DNA from: Actinoalloteichus fjordicus
GTDB lineage: Bacteria > Actinomycetota > Actinomycetes > Mycobacteriales > Pseudonocardiaceae
Length of the DNA: 64,000 bases
Assembly (NCBI RefSeq): GCF_001941625.1
Contig: NZ_CP016076.1
Location: forward strand, 1,860,001 to 1,924,000
Direction: 5' to 3'
Positions 27,066 through 36,486 of this stretch are shown here, piece after piece. A program made the position numbers and the translations under genes. Under the pieces are notes generated by a model. That model ran no database searches, was not told where the DNA came from, and saw only the letters and a program-made list of their open reading frames with translations. The number at the start of each line of letters is the position of its first letter. Positions within the stretch are counted from its first letter, which is position 1.

Positions 27066-27087
27066 GCGGACCGGGACGCCGGTCCGC
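27066..27087 (+). promoter_or_regulatory. Perfect hairpin before the OB-fold gene
   Basis: GCGGACCGG and CCGGTCCGC form a 9-bp stem with a 4-nt loop (GACG), 22 nt before the ATG at 27110. A TAcgcT hexamer sits just upstream (about 27055-27060), so the hairpin could lie at the 5' end of a new transcript, or it could terminate the dut-DUF3710 message. Confidence 0.4.
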
Positions 27088-27109
27088 TGCTACTGCACTG
27101 GAGCGTGCG

Positions 27110-27490
27110 ATGACTTCCAGTCGGGGTGACGGCTACTGGCGTCGCCTGGTTCGACGGTTCACCTCCGACGAGGAGCAGCTCGATGCGGACGAACTCGCCA
27201 GTCGATCGGCGGCGTCCGGCTGTCGCAAGGTCGGCGACTGCTGCTCTGGTGAGGAGGCGGCCGTCCTCGGTCGACTCAGGTCCGTGGCGCTGTGCCCCAC
27301 GGACACGACGCCCACGTTGGAGGCCGAACTGTTCGACGGGACGGAGGGCGTGACGCTGATCTGGCTGGGTCGACGCCGCATCCCCGGCATCGAGCCGGGA
27401 CGAACCCTGCGCGCCTGGGGGCGGATCTCGGAACGAGACGGGCAGAAGGTGCTCTACAACCCCTACTACGAGTTGCAGACGAGCGGATGA
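27110..27490 (+). CDS. OB-fold nucleic-acid-binding-like protein
   Basis: A 126-residue protein whose second half is a tRNA_anti/OB-fold: GRLRSVALCP, EAELFDGTEGVTLIWLGRRRIPGI, RTLRAWGRISERDGQKVLYNPYYEL. The N-terminus has paired cysteines (GCRKVGDCC). Such proteins lie upstream of DUF3159 genes and TrkA genes in actinobacteria; function unknown. It overlaps the next gene by 4 nt (ATGA), so the two are translationally coupled. Confidence 0.85.
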   Translation: MTSSRGDGYWRRLVRRFTSDEEQLDADELASRSAASGCRKVGDCCSGEEAAVLGRLRSVALCPTDTTPTLEAELFDGTEGVTLIWLGRRRIPGIEPGRTLRAWGRISERDGQKVLYNPYYELQTSG

Positions 27491-28287
27491 CGGAACCCGG
27501 AACTCAGACCACGCACGGCGATGACGGCCGAGCACGTAGGACGTACGCGAGCCAGGACCAGGGCGAGGAGCCGCCCACCCCGACGATGCTGGAGCAGATG
27601 GGCGGGATTCCAGGCCTTCTCGCCTCGGTCATCCCGGTCATCGTCTTCGTTCTCATCAACTCGCTCACCAGCCTGACGCCTGCGATCTGGGCAGCGGTCG
27701 GCTCGGCGGTGGGAATCGGGATCTGGCGGGCCGTCCGTAAGCAGACCATCCAACCCGCCGTGTCGGGCATCTTCGGCGTGGCGATCTGTGCCTTCATCGC
27801 CTATCGCACGGGCGAGGCACGGGGATTCTTCCTGTTCGGGATCTGGGCGAGTCTGATCTACGGCGGTGCCTTCCTGATCTCGCTGCTCGTGCGCTGGCCG
27901 CTGGTGGGCGTGGTCTGGTCCGCGCTCAACGGCTCCGGCTTCGCCTGGCGGAAGGTGCCCAAGGCCCGCCTGCCCTACGACATCGCCACGATCGTGTGGA
28001 CCGTCTTCTTCATCGCCCGGTATGTCGTGCAGAACCAGCTCTACGACGCCGACGAGACGGGCTGGCTCGGGGTGGCCCGCATCGCGATGGGCACGCCGCT
28101 CACCGCGATCGCGGTCCTGGTCACCATCTGGGCCGTGCGGCGATCCGGTCGAATCCTCGAGCAGACGGCTGCCCGGCAGGCCGAGAACGAGGCGGCGGCC
28201 GTGCAGGGGTCCCCGGCGGCGGTCGTCGACGACGCGGCACAGAACACCGCCGCTGATGCAGGACGCCGGGCGACACCGGAGCAGTGA
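27487..28287 (+). CDS. DUF3159 family membrane protein
   Basis: A 266-residue integral membrane protein. The cytoplasmic N-terminus contains MLEQMGGIPGLLAS, the family hallmark, followed by five or six hydrophobic helices (VIPVIVFVLINSL, AIWAAVGSAVGIGIW, PAVSGIFGVAICAFIAY, GFFLFGIWASLIYGGAFLISLLV, PYDIATIVWTVFFIARYVVQ, TPLTAIAVLVTIWAV). The C-terminal 50 residues are Ala-rich and disordered. Its role is unknown; an intermembrane or septum-linked role is sometimes inferred for the family's IspZ-like fold. Confidence 0.88.
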   Translation: MTEPGTQTTHGDDGRARRTYASQDQGEEPPTPTMLEQMGGIPGLLASVIPVIVFVLINSLTSLTPAIWAAVGSAVGIGIWRAVRKQTIQPAVSGIFGVAICAFIAYRTGEARGFFLFGIWASLIYGGAFLISLLVRWPLVGVVWSALNGSGFAWRKVPKARLPYDIATIVWTVFFIARYVVQNQLYDADETGWLGVARIAMGTPLTAIAVLVTIWAVRRSGRILEQTAARQAENEAAAVQGSPAAVVDDAAQNTAADAGRRATPEQ

Positions 28288-28443
28288 CGGCCGCCTGTCG
28301 CCGAGCAGGCCGAACCAGGTTCGGGAGAACCCGCGTGTCGCGCCGGTCGCCCGCTCGCCACGGCCCTTGGCGGTCCACCTTGATCACCATGGGTCGAGGC
28401 CGCCGGGCTGCGGCTGCGGGCGCCGACTGCGGTGACCAGTCGC

Positions 28444-29124
28444 TCAGCGCGCAGGCTGACCCTGCGGGGTGATGTGCAGCGCCTCCTGGATCTGCGCCTC
28501 GACGTCCACGGTGGCCATGAACAGCATCTCGTCGCCGGGTTCGAGCGGATCGTCCTGCTGCGGGACGATCACTCGGCTGCCCCGCAGGATCGCGACCAGG
28601 GCGGCGTCGGCAGGCAGACGCAGGGTGCGCACCGGCTTCCCGGCCAGCGGAGTGGCACCGGGCAGTGTCACTCCCACCAGGTTCGTCTGACCCGTCCGCA
28701 AGGTGAGCAGCCGGACCAGGTCGCCGACTCCGACCGCCTCCTCCACCATCGCCGCCATGATGCGTGGCGTGGAGACGGCCCGGTCGACGCCCCAGCCCTC
28801 GTCGAAGAGCCACTCGTTGCGCGGATCATTGACCCTGGCGACGACGCGCTGGACGGCGAACTCGGTCTTGGCCAGCAGCGCCACGACCAGGTTGACCTTG
28901 TCGTCGCCGGTCGCGGCGATGACCACCTGGTAGTCCTGGAGGCGAGCCTCCTCCAGCGAGGCCAGTTCGCAGGCGTCGGCGACCAGCCAGTTCGCCCGCT
29001 CCAGGCCGGTGCGCAGCACGTTGGCCGCGTCACGCTCGATGAGCAGCACCTCGTGGCCTGCCTCGACGAGTTCGGCTGCGGTCGAGCGACCGACCGCTCC
29101 CGCTCCCGCGATGGCTACCCGCAT
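28444..29124 (-). CDS. TrkA-family potassium uptake regulatory protein (CeoC-like)
   Basis: A 226-residue cytoplasmic RCK protein. The N-terminal Rossmann domain has GAGAVGRSTAAELVEAGHEV (about 7-26) with the NAD-binding acidic residue in LLIERDA; a TrkA-C domain follows (GVTLPGATPLAGKPVRTL to the end). RCK proteins gate Trk/Ktr potassium channels in response to nucleotides. Its ATG overlaps the stop of the upstream paralogue by 1 nt, so the two are coupled, as with ceoB-ceoC in Mycobacterium. Confidence 0.92.
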   Translation of the reverse strand: MRVAIAGAGAVGRSTAAELVEAGHEVLLIERDAANVLRTGLERANWLVADACELASLEEARLQDYQVVIAATGDDKVNLVVALLAKTEFAVQRVVARVNDPRNEWLFDEGWGVDRAVSTPRIMAAMVEEAVGVGDLVRLLTLRTGQTNLVGVTLPGATPLAGKPVRTLRLPADAALVAILRGSRVIVPQQDDPLEPGDEMLFMATVDVEAQIQEALHITPQGQPAR

Positions 29125-29789
29125 CAGTCGTTCTCCTCCGGGGGTACGGCGGCGGCCTGGCCGACCTCGGTGACGGTCCCGGACAGCGCCGCGACGTAGA
29201 CCTGGTCGTCCGCCTGGATGACGGTCCGTGAATCCGGCAGCACCCCGGTGCCGAACCGCATGACGAAGGCGACGCGTGCGCCGGTCGCCCGCTCCAGTTC
29301 GGTGATTCGCCTGCCGACCCAGCCCTCGTTCAGCGGCAGTGCCACCACGGCGACCGTGCCGGAGGGGTCACGCCACGCGGTGGCGATGCCGTCGGGCAGC
29401 AGCATCCGCAGGAAGCGATCAGTGGTCCAGGGCACCACGGCGACTGTGGGCACGCCCATCCGCTCGAAGACCGCCGCCCGTTTGGCGTCGTAGATGCGCG
29501 CGACGACGTGATCGACGCCGAAGGTCTCCTTGGCGACCCGTGCCGAGATGATGTTGGAGTTGTCTCCGCTGGAGACGGCGGCGAAGGCGGCGGCGCGGTC
29601 GACGCCCGCCTCGGCGAGCACGGCTCGGTCGAAGCCGACCCCGACGACCCGGCTGCCGCCGAACCCGCTGTTCAGCCTGCGGAACGCCCGCCCGTCCTGA
29701 TCGATCACCGCGACCGTGTGACCCATCCGGTCCAACGCGGTGGCCAGCGACGCGCCGACCCGTCCGCATCCCATGATCACGACATGCAC
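29124..29789 (-). CDS. TrkA-family potassium uptake regulatory protein (CeoB-like)
   Basis: A 221-residue RCK protein with MHVVIMGCGRVGASLATALDRMGHTVAVIDQD as its NAD(H)-binding start, and a C-terminal TrkA-C domain (VALPLNEGWVGRRITELE onward). No TrkH/TrkG membrane subunit is seen in the window, so the pair's channel partner is elsewhere or is the KimA-like transporter divergently encoded at 30420. The start is GTG 29789, behind GAGGGGG; a TAGCGT about 28 nt upstream may be the -10. Confidence 0.92.
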   Translation of the reverse strand: MHVVIMGCGRVGASLATALDRMGHTVAVIDQDGRAFRRLNSGFGGSRVVGVGFDRAVLAEAGVDRAAAFAAVSSGDNSNIISARVAKETFGVDHVVARIYDAKRAAVFERMGVPTVAVVPWTTDRFLRMLLPDGIATAWRDPSGTVAVVALPLNEGWVGRRITELERATGARVAFVMRFGTGVLPDSRTVIQADDQVYVAALSGTVTEVGQAAAVPPEEND

Positions 29790-30407
29790 CAGTGCCCCCT
29801 CGCGGCCTCGCCTCGAACGCTACCGCCGGTCGGGCCGCCCACCTAGCCGAGCCGGGGCACCGCGCGGGCCGGACGTCGAGCGCGGCGCCGAGCGGCCTGC
29901 CGCCGATCGGCGGGAGGCCGGCGGTGCCGTCGGCTCGTCGACGGCGGCACGGCTCTCGCCATGCCGCCATTCCGGTCGTCGTCGGCGGTGCCGGACTCTC
30001 GAGAGGCGGCGGATCAGTCACCTGTGCTGCCGACCGGCCTGCCCTCGACGACGGCCCGCCACACTCGAGCGAACGAGCCGTGACTCCGTGACTTTCGTCG
30101 CGGAGCGCGCCGGCATCGGCGGCGGGACGGAGTGCGGCCGGATCACGCCGCTCCCGGCGAAGGGCTCGAGGATGGTCGCGTCGGCAGCCCGCGGCAGTGA
30201 TCACGAAGTCCTCGACCGGAGCATGGTGCGGCGGTCGCGTGGACAGCGGAGGAGACGGTCGCCCGCGACGTCCTCTTGATCGGTCGAGTGATCGCCCATG
30301 TGAGCCTGCTGTGAGTCCCGGGCACCCCAGCGATCTGCGTACGAGCCTCTCGGCGCATGGCGTCGTCGGCCCGGCCCTGAATCGGGCCCTCTCGGTGACT
30401 TCCGGCC
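29790..30407. other. About 620 bp divergent intergenic region without a gene
   Basis: The DNA between the TrkA pair and the KimA-like gene contains open frames with poor GC3 and no start signals. I see no riboswitch-like fold that I could name; in particular I could not recognise a ydaO/c-di-AMP aptamer by eye. Confidence 0.4.
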
Positions 30408-30413
30408 TACGCT
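30408..30413 (+). promoter_or_regulatory. -10 element for a leaderless KimA-like transcript
   Basis: TACGCT ends 6 nt before the GTG at 30420. There is no Shine-Dalgarno between them. Confidence 0.45.
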
Positions 30414-30419
30414 CAGCCC

Positions 30420-32429
30420 GTGCCCAAGCTCGCGACTGCGGCGAAACGGTTCCTGCTCGGACGTCCGTTCCGCAGTGACCGGATCTCCCGCACTCTGCTG
30501 CCCAAACGGATCGCCCTCCCGGTGTTCGCCTCCGACCCGATGTCGAGCGTGGCGTACGCGCCGGAGGAGATCCTGCTCATGCTGTCCGTGGCGGGACTGT
30601 CCGCCTACGCCTTCACTCCCTGGATCGGGCTCGCCGTCGTCGTCGTGATGGTCGCAGTGATCGCCAGCAGCAGGCAGAACATCTACGCCTACCCGTCCGG
30701 CGGCGGGGACTACGTCGTGACCGCCGTGAATCACGGCAGGCGTTGGGGCCTGGTCGTGGCGAGCGCGCTGATGGTCGACTACGTCCTCACGGTGGCCGTG
30801 TCCATCTCCGCAGCGGCGGCCAACATCGGCTCGGCCGTGCCGTTCGTCGCCGCCCACAAGGTCGAGTTCGCGGTGGTGGCCATCGTCGTGCTGACGGCGT
30901 TGAACCTGCGCGGCATCCGGGAGACCGGGGTGCTGTTCGCGATACCGACCTATGCCTTCGTCATCGGCATGCTGGGGATGGTCGCCGTCGGCCTCCTCCG
31001 GGCCCTCCACGGCGACGACATCAGGGCGGAGAGCGCGGGCTTCGACCTCGAAGCGCCCGCCACCGAGTTGTCCGCCGCCGCGATGCTGCTGATAGTGCTG
31101 CGTGCGTTCTCCTCGGGCAGCGCCGCGCTCACCGGCGTCGAGGCCATCAGCAACGGGGTGCCCGCCTTCCGCAAGCCCAAGAGCCACAACGCGGCGCTCA
31201 CGCTGATCATGATGGGTGGCCTGGCGATCAGCATGTTCATCGGGCTGCTGCTCCTCGCCCACCTCACCGGCGTCAAGGTCGCCGAGAATCCCGCGACGCA
31301 GCTCCTCGGCGCGCCCGAGGACTACGAACAACGGACCATGGTGGCCCAGATCGCCGCCGCCGTCTTCGACGGGTTCACGCCTGCCTTCTACTTCCTGCTG
31401 ACCGTCACCGGCCTGATCCTCGTGCTCGCGGCGAACACCGCCTTCAACGGCTTCCCCGTGCTCGGATCGATCCTCGCGCAGGAGCGCTACCTGCCGAGAC
31501 AGCTCCACACCCGCGGCGATCGACTCGCCTACAGCAACGGCATCATCTTCCTGGCGCTGGCGGCGATCCTGCTGGTGATCGTCTTCAACGCCGAGGTCAC
31601 CGACCTGATCCATCTCTACATCGTCGGCGTCTTCGTCGCCTTCGTGCTGAGCCAGAGCGGGATGCTCCTGCACTGGCGGGGTCTGCTGCGCACCGAGACC
31701 GATCCGGCGGCGCGGCGGCGGATGCGGCGCGCACAGGCGGTGAACATGCTGGGCCTGATCACCACCGCCATCGTGCTGGTCGTGGTGGTCGTCACCAAGT
31801 TCCTGCGGGGTGCCTGGATCGCCATCGCCGCCATGGCGGTGCTCTGCCTGCTGATGTCGGCCATCCGCAGGCACTACGACCGGGTGGCCACGGAACTGGC
31901 GGAGCACGAGGGCGACACGGTGCTGCCGTCTCGCAACCACGCGATCGTGCTGGTCTCTCAGCTCCACCGTCCGACGCTGCGTGCGCTCGCCTATGCCCGG
32001 GCGACCCGCCCCGACGTGTTGGAGGCGGTTACCGTCAATGTCGACGAGGCCAATACCCTCGTCGTGACTCGTCGTTGGCAAGAGGAGAACTTCCAGGTGC
32101 CGCTGAAAGTCGTCGAGTCCCCATACCGGGAGATCACGAAACCGGTGCTCGACTACGTGAAACGAATTCGAACCGACAACCCTCGCAACGTCGTGACGGT
32201 GTTCATCCCCGAGTACGTCGTCGGACACTGGTGGGAGAACGTCCTGCACAATCAGAGCGCCCTGCGTCTCAAGGGCAGGCTCCTGTTCGAGCCGGGTGTC
32301 ATGGTGACCAGCGTCCCGTGGCAGCTGGCCTCCTCTCAGCGCATCGCCGACCAGAAGACGTCCGCCCCCGGCGCGGCTCGCCGGGGCCTGGACGTCCCTG
32401 ATTCCGAACACGATCGGCGGGACCACTGA
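30420..32429 (+). CDS. APC-superfamily permease, KimA-like potassium transporter
   Basis: A 669-residue protein with about 12 transmembrane helices and a C-terminal cytoplasmic domain of some 190 residues. The first helix region carries VFASDPMSSVAYAPEEI, close to the motif of KimA (YdaO), the proton-coupled high-affinity potassium importer of Bacillus; IYAYPSGGGDYVVT and LTGVEAISNGVPAFRKPKS are other family landmarks. The C-terminal domain (HAIVLVSQLHRPTLRALAYARA) looks like a universal-stress-protein fold. Databases often label this family amino-acid permease; the potassium role is my inference from the motif and the divergent TrkA pair. Confidence 0.87.
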   Translation: MPKLATAAKRFLLGRPFRSDRISRTLLPKRIALPVFASDPMSSVAYAPEEILLMLSVAGLSAYAFTPWIGLAVVVVMVAVIASSRQNIYAYPSGGGDYVVTAVNHGRRWGLVVASALMVDYVLTVAVSISAAAANIGSAVPFVAAHKVEFAVVAIVVLTALNLRGIRETGVLFAIPTYAFVIGMLGMVAVGLLRALHGDDIRAESAGFDLEAPATELSAAAMLLIVLRAFSSGSAALTGVEAISNGVPAFRKPKSHNAALTLIMMGGLAISMFIGLLLLAHLTGVKVAENPATQLLGAPEDYEQRTMVAQIAAAVFDGFTPAFYFLLTVTGLILVLAANTAFNGFPVLGSILAQERYLPRQLHTRGDRLAYSNGIIFLALAAILLVIVFNAEVTDLIHLYIVGVFVAFVLSQSGMLLHWRGLLRTETDPAARRRMRRAQAVNMLGLITTAIVLVVVVVTKFLRGAWIAIAAMAVLCLLMSAIRRHYDRVATELAEHEGDTVLPSRNHAIVLVSQLHRPTLRALAYARATRPDVLEAVTVNVDEANTLVVTRRWQEENFQVPLKVVESPYREITKPVLDYVKRIRTDNPRNVVTVFIPEYVVGHWWENVLHNQSALRLKGRLLFEPGVMVTSVPWQLASSQRIADQKTSAPGAARRGLDVPDSEHDRRDH

Positions 32430-33817
32430 TGACCCTCTCCGCCGAGCCGTCCGGTGCCTCGGTCTCGTCCGCCGCACGCCCCGAGCTCGCCGCGCGCACC
32501 ACGGCGACCGCGGGTGTCGAGGAACCCCAGAACCCCGAGAGCAGACCGCCGAAGGTCGACTGGACCGGACGACGTTTCGAGGTCGAGGTCGGCAGCCCCG
32601 GTCATGGCGGCTTCTGCGTCGCACGTCATGAGGGGCGGGTGGTGTTCGTGCGACACGCCCTGCCTGGCGAGAAGGTCGTGGTGTCGGTCACCGAGGACAA
32701 CGGCGGCAGCTTCTGTCGGGCCGACGCCGTCCAGATCGAACAGGCCTCCGCCGACCGCGTGGAGCCGCCCTGTTCCGTGGCCCGCCCCGGCGGCTGCGGC
32801 GGTTGCGACTGGCAGCATGTCGCCCCCTCCGCACAGCGTGAGCTGAAGGCGCAGGTCGTCGTCGAGCAGCTCCGGCGGATCGCGGGAATCGAGCTCGCGG
32901 TGGTCGTGGAAGAACTGCCCGGCGGTCCGCTCGGCTGGCGCAGTCGGGTGCGGCTGGCCGTCGACGACCGGGGCAGGCCGGGGCTGCGGGCTCATCGCAG
33001 CCATCGGATCGTGCCCGTGGAGAGCTGCCCGATCGCGGTCCCCGGCTCGCTCGACGAGGTGTTGAACCGGCGATGGCGGGCGCGGTCGGAGCTGGAGGTC
33101 ACCAGCGACTCGCTGGGCCGGCTTCACCTCGCAGAACCGGGGCCCGGCTCGCCAGGCAGGCGCGGCGCCGGACGTCAGATCACCGGCGGCACGGCTGTCC
33201 AGCAGGCGGCGGGACGCGAGTGGCAGATCGCGGCGCATGGTTTCTGGCAGGTGCACCCTGCGGCTGCCGACGTCTTCGCGGGCGTCGTTCGCGAGTGGGC
33301 CGACGCACCGAAGGGCGGCACCGCCTGGGACCTCTACGGCGGGGCTGGGCTGTTCGCCTCGGTGCTGGCCGACCAGGTGGGCCCCACCGGGGCGGTGGAG
33401 GCGGTGGAGTCCTCCCGGCGGGCCGTGCGCGACGGGATGCAGGCCTTGGCCGACCAGCCGCAGGTGCGGTTCCACGCGGGTCGGGTCGAGACGATGCTGT
33501 CGGAGCTGGCGGGCACCGCCGCGTCGTCTGAGTCGGGATCGGCAGGCGCAGGCTCCGCCAGGCGTCGACCCGACGTGGTGGTGCTCGATCCGCCGCGCAA
33601 GGGTGCGGGGCGCGCGGTGATCAGCGCGGTCACCGATGCTCGACCCGACAGGGTGATCCTGGTGGCCTGCGACCCGGCCGCCATGGCCAGGGACATCGGC
33701 CTGTTCGCCGAGGCGGGTTACCGCCTGCGGCAGCTGCGGGCCTTCGACGCCTTCCCCATGACGCACCACGTCGAGTGCATCGTGCTGCTGGAGCCAGGCG
33801 CGGAGCAGGCCGGCTGA
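32429..33817 (+). CDS. TRAM-domain class I rRNA (uracil-5-)-methyltransferase, RlmD type
   Basis: A 462-residue SAM-dependent RNA m5U methyltransferase. It has an N-terminal TRAM domain (about 43-105), an iron-sulphur cluster binding set (Cys115, Cys123, Cys126, Cys200), and a catalytic domain with WDLYGGAGLFASVLAD, VLDPPRKG and the nucleophile region VACDPAAMARD. The final glutamate of the family is in HHVECIVLL. Its ATG overlaps the permease stop by 1 nt (TGATG). The same gene pair occurs in Mycobacterium. Which uridine is modified cannot be told from sequence alone. Confidence 0.9.
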   Translation: MTLSAEPSGASVSSAARPELAARTTATAGVEEPQNPESRPPKVDWTGRRFEVEVGSPGHGGFCVARHEGRVVFVRHALPGEKVVVSVTEDNGGSFCRADAVQIEQASADRVEPPCSVARPGGCGGCDWQHVAPSAQRELKAQVVVEQLRRIAGIELAVVVEELPGGPLGWRSRVRLAVDDRGRPGLRAHRSHRIVPVESCPIAVPGSLDEVLNRRWRARSELEVTSDSLGRLHLAEPGPGSPGRRGAGRQITGGTAVQQAAGREWQIAAHGFWQVHPAAADVFAGVVREWADAPKGGTAWDLYGGAGLFASVLADQVGPTGAVEAVESSRRAVRDGMQALADQPQVRFHAGRVETMLSELAGTAASSESGSAGAGSARRRPDVVVLDPPRKGAGRAVISAVTDARPDRVILVACDPAAMARDIGLFAEAGYRLRQLRAFDAFPMTHHVECIVLLEPGAEQAG

Positions 33818-33937
33818 TCGGGATTCAGCCTGATCGGCGGCAGGCCTGCGTTCGTGCGGGACAGGCGGGCGACGGGTGGTCGCCCTGGCAGGCTCTTCTC
33901 GCCCGGCGGCGAGGAGCGGCCGGGGATCAGACCGTGT

Positions 33938-33966
33938 CCCGCAGGGTCGGCCCCCGGCCCTGCGGG
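33938..33966 (+). terminator. Stem-loop terminator after the methyltransferase gene
   Basis: CCCGCAGGGTCGG pairs with CCGGCCCTGCGGG over 13 bp (one T-G wobble) with a 3-nt loop, 120 nt past the stop. The rest of the 400-bp gap to dxs holds no gene. Confidence 0.6.
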
Positions 33967-34214
33967 TGCCGGTACCTGAGTGATCAAGAATGCCGACATT
34001 CGTGAGCAGGCTCCACGATCGGGGCAACCTAGTCGCGCCCGAGAACGTCTTTTCTGACGACGGAGTGCAATCCGTCGAGCCCATTGGGTGAACGGCCGTG
34101 AGAGCCGGGATAGTTACCGGTCCGTAGACTGTCCCGCGCCGCATGGTCACATAGCGGACCTGAGGACGCGGCTGCCCGCACCGTGGGCGACCGGTATCGA
34201 AGCGAGGTGGAGTG

Positions 34215-36203
34215 GTGACACTGCTGGAGTCCGTGCACGGCCCGGCCGACCTCAAGCGAATGGAACTCGGCGAGCTGGAGCAGCTCGCCGAGGAGATTCG
34301 GTCCTTCCTGGTGACCAAGGTGTCTCGCACCGGTGGCCACCTCGGACCGAACCTCGGCGTGGTCGAACTGACGATGTCGGTGCACCGCGTCTTCGACTCG
34401 CCGCACGACAAGGTGGTGTTCGACACCGGTCATCAGGCGTACGTGCACAAGATCCTCACCGGTAGACAGGCGGGCTTCGACCGGCTGCGCCTGCGGGACG
34501 GGTTGTCCGGCTATCCGTCCAGGGCCGAGAGCGAGCACGACCTCGTCGAGAACAGTCATGCCTCGACGGCGCTCTCCTATGCCGACGGCCTCGCCAAGGC
34601 CTTCCAGCTCGCGGGCGCGCGCAGACACGTGGTCGCCGTGGTCGGCGACGGCGCACTCACCGGCGGCATGTGCTGGGAGGCGCTGAACAACATCGCCGCA
34701 GGCCAGCGGCGCTCCCTCGTCATCGTCGTCAACGACAACGGCCGGTCCTACTCGCCGACCATCGGCGGTTTCGCCGAGCACCTGTCGTCGCTGCGGCTGC
34801 GGCCCGGCTATGAGCGGGCATTGGAGAGCGGCAGGCGCACGCTCCAGAGCATTCCGATGGTCGGCGGGCCGCTGTATGCGGGGCTGCACGCCGCGAAGCG
34901 GGGACTCAAGGACGCCATCAGCCCACAGGTGATGTTCGAGGACCTCGGACTGAAGTACCTCGGGCCGGTCGACGGCCACGATCTCAGCGCCATGGACGCC
35001 GCCCTGCGTCGCGCGAAGGCCTTCGGCGGACCGGTGATCGTGCACGCCGTCACACGTAAGGGCAACGGCTTCGCACCCGCCGAGAACGACGAGGCCGACC
35101 AGATGCACTCGACGGGGGCGATCGACCCCGTCACCGGCGAGCCGACCTCGACCTCCTCGGGCAACAGCTGGACCTCGGTCTTCGCCGACGAGCTGGTGAA
35201 GATCGGCCGGGAGCGGTCGGACGTCGTCGCGATCACCGCCGCGATGCTGGGCCCGACGGGCCTGGACCGATTCGCCGCCGCCTACCCGCAGCGCTGCTTC
35301 GACGTGGGCATCGCAGAGCAGCACGCGTTGACCTCGGCGGCCGGCCTCGCGATGGGCGGGCAGCACCCGGTCGTCGCCGTCTACGCGACGTTCCTGAACC
35401 GGGCCTTCGACCAGCTGTTGATGGACGTCGCGCTGCACCGCCAGCCCGTGACGGTGGTGCTCGACCGCGCCGGGGTCACCGGCACCGACGGCGCGAGCCA
35501 CAACGGGATGTGGGACATGTCGATGCTCGGCATGATCCCCGGTATTCGAGTCGCCGCCCCTCGGGACGCCGTGACCCTGCGCGAGGAGCTGAACGAGGCC
35601 GTCGAGGTCTCCGACGGGCCCACGGTCGTTCGATTCTCCAAGGGCGCGGTGATCGAGGAGCTGGCGGCGCTGCGACGCACCGGCTCGGTCGACGTGCTCT
35701 ACGAGCCTGCGGGCGATGGGGCGGACGATCCCGTGTCCGACGGGTCCTCCGACGGCGATGTGGCCGCCACGACCAGGCCCCGGTCGGACGTCCTGCTCGT
35801 CGCGGTGGGTGCCTTCGGAACGCTGGGCGTCGAGGTGGCTCGCAGGCTTGCCGATCAGGGCATCGGCGTCACGGTGGTCGACCCGAGGTGGGTGACGCCG
35901 GTGCCGCCGGAGCTGGTGGAGCTGTCTCGGGATCACCGACTCGTGGTGACGGTCGAGGACGGCGGGCGCCACGGCGGCGTCGGCTGGGCGCTGGCTGCGG
36001 CGCTGCGCGACGCGGACCTGGACGTCCCGCTGCGGGACATCGGCATCCCGCAGCGGTTCCTCGATCACGGGTCTCGTTCGGAGGTGTTGGCTGAGTTGGG
36101 GCTGACCGCGCAGGACATCGCCCGTCGGATCACCGAGTGGGCGGCCGACCGGATGGGCGACGTCGACGCCGCCGTCTCCTCGGTCAGCACCCGCGAGTTC
36201 TGA
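34215..36203 (+). CDS. dxs: 1-deoxy-D-xylulose-5-phosphate synthase
   Basis: A 662-residue thiamine diphosphate enzyme that joins pyruvate and glyceraldehyde 3-phosphate, the first step of the MEP isoprenoid pathway. The conserved His42 ([11 protein letters not shown]), the TPP motif [16 protein letters not shown] (144 on), the catalytic Glu in [13 protein letters not shown], and [15 protein letters not shown] are intact. A low-complexity acidic insertion (about 495-525) sits between the pyrimidine-binding and C-terminal domains. GTG 34215 is favoured by the upstream GAGGTGGA; GTG 34212 is adjacent. Confidence 0.95.
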   Translation: MTLLESVHGPADLKRMELGELEQLAEEIRSFLVTKVSRTGGHLGPNLGVVELTMSVHRVFDSPHDKVVFDTGHQAYVHKILTGRQAGFDRLRLRDGLSGYPSRAESEHDLVENSHASTALSYADGLAKAFQLAGARRHVVAVVGDGALTGGMCWEALNNIAAGQRRSLVIVVNDNGRSYSPTIGGFAEHLSSLRLRPGYERALESGRRTLQSIPMVGGPLYAGLHAAKRGLKDAISPQVMFEDLGLKYLGPVDGHDLSAMDAALRRAKAFGGPVIVHAVTRKGNGFAPAENDEADQMHSTGAIDPVTGEPTSTSSGNSWTSVFADELVKIGRERSDVVAITAAMLGPTGLDRFAAAYPQRCFDVGIAEQHALTSAAGLAMGGQHPVVAVYATFLNRAFDQLLMDVALHRQPVTVVLDRAGVTGTDGASHNGMWDMSMLGMIPGIRVAAPRDAVTLREELNEAVEVSDGPTVVRFSKGAVIEELAALRRTGSVDVLYEPAGDGADDPVSDGSSDGDVAATTRPRSDVLLVAVGAFGTLGVEVARRLADQGIGVTVVDPRWVTPVPPELVELSRDHRLVVTVEDGGRHGGVGWALAAALRDADLDVPLRDIGIPQRFLDHGSRSEVLAELGLTAQDIARRITEWAADRMGDVDAAVSSVSTREF

Positions 36204-36223
36204 GGCCGTAGCACCTCCAATCA

Positions 36224-36264
36224 CTCGGGAGACCGCACGACCGTCGGTGGTGCGGTCTCCCGAG
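36224..36264 (+). terminator. Stem-loop terminator of dxs
   Basis: CTCGGGAGACCGCAC and GTGCGGTCTCCCGAG pair perfectly over 15 bp with an 11-nt loop, 20 nt after the dxs stop, followed by CTGTTCC. Confidence 0.75.
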
Positions 36265-36486
36265 CTGTTCCTGCCCGGGATTCGCATCCGGGATCGCTGC
36301 CGGTGCCTGCCGTGCTCAGCCGTCCCGTCCGGTCCGCCTCTCCCTCCTCCTGCGGCGGCGGTTCGGCCGTCGCCGCGCCGTCCTCGAACGGGACGGGGGA
36401 CGGTTCGGCGGTGCAGGCATGGACGACGACCAGAATCAACGCGGGATCGACAGCTCTTTCTCAGGTTCGTATGGCACGGTTGAGCG

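Noticed and set aside
29790-30419. c-di-AMP (ydaO) riboswitch before the KimA-like gene
   Set aside because: No recognisable aptamer by eye, and the -10 placed 6 nt before the GTG would leave no leader. A covariance-model search would settle it.
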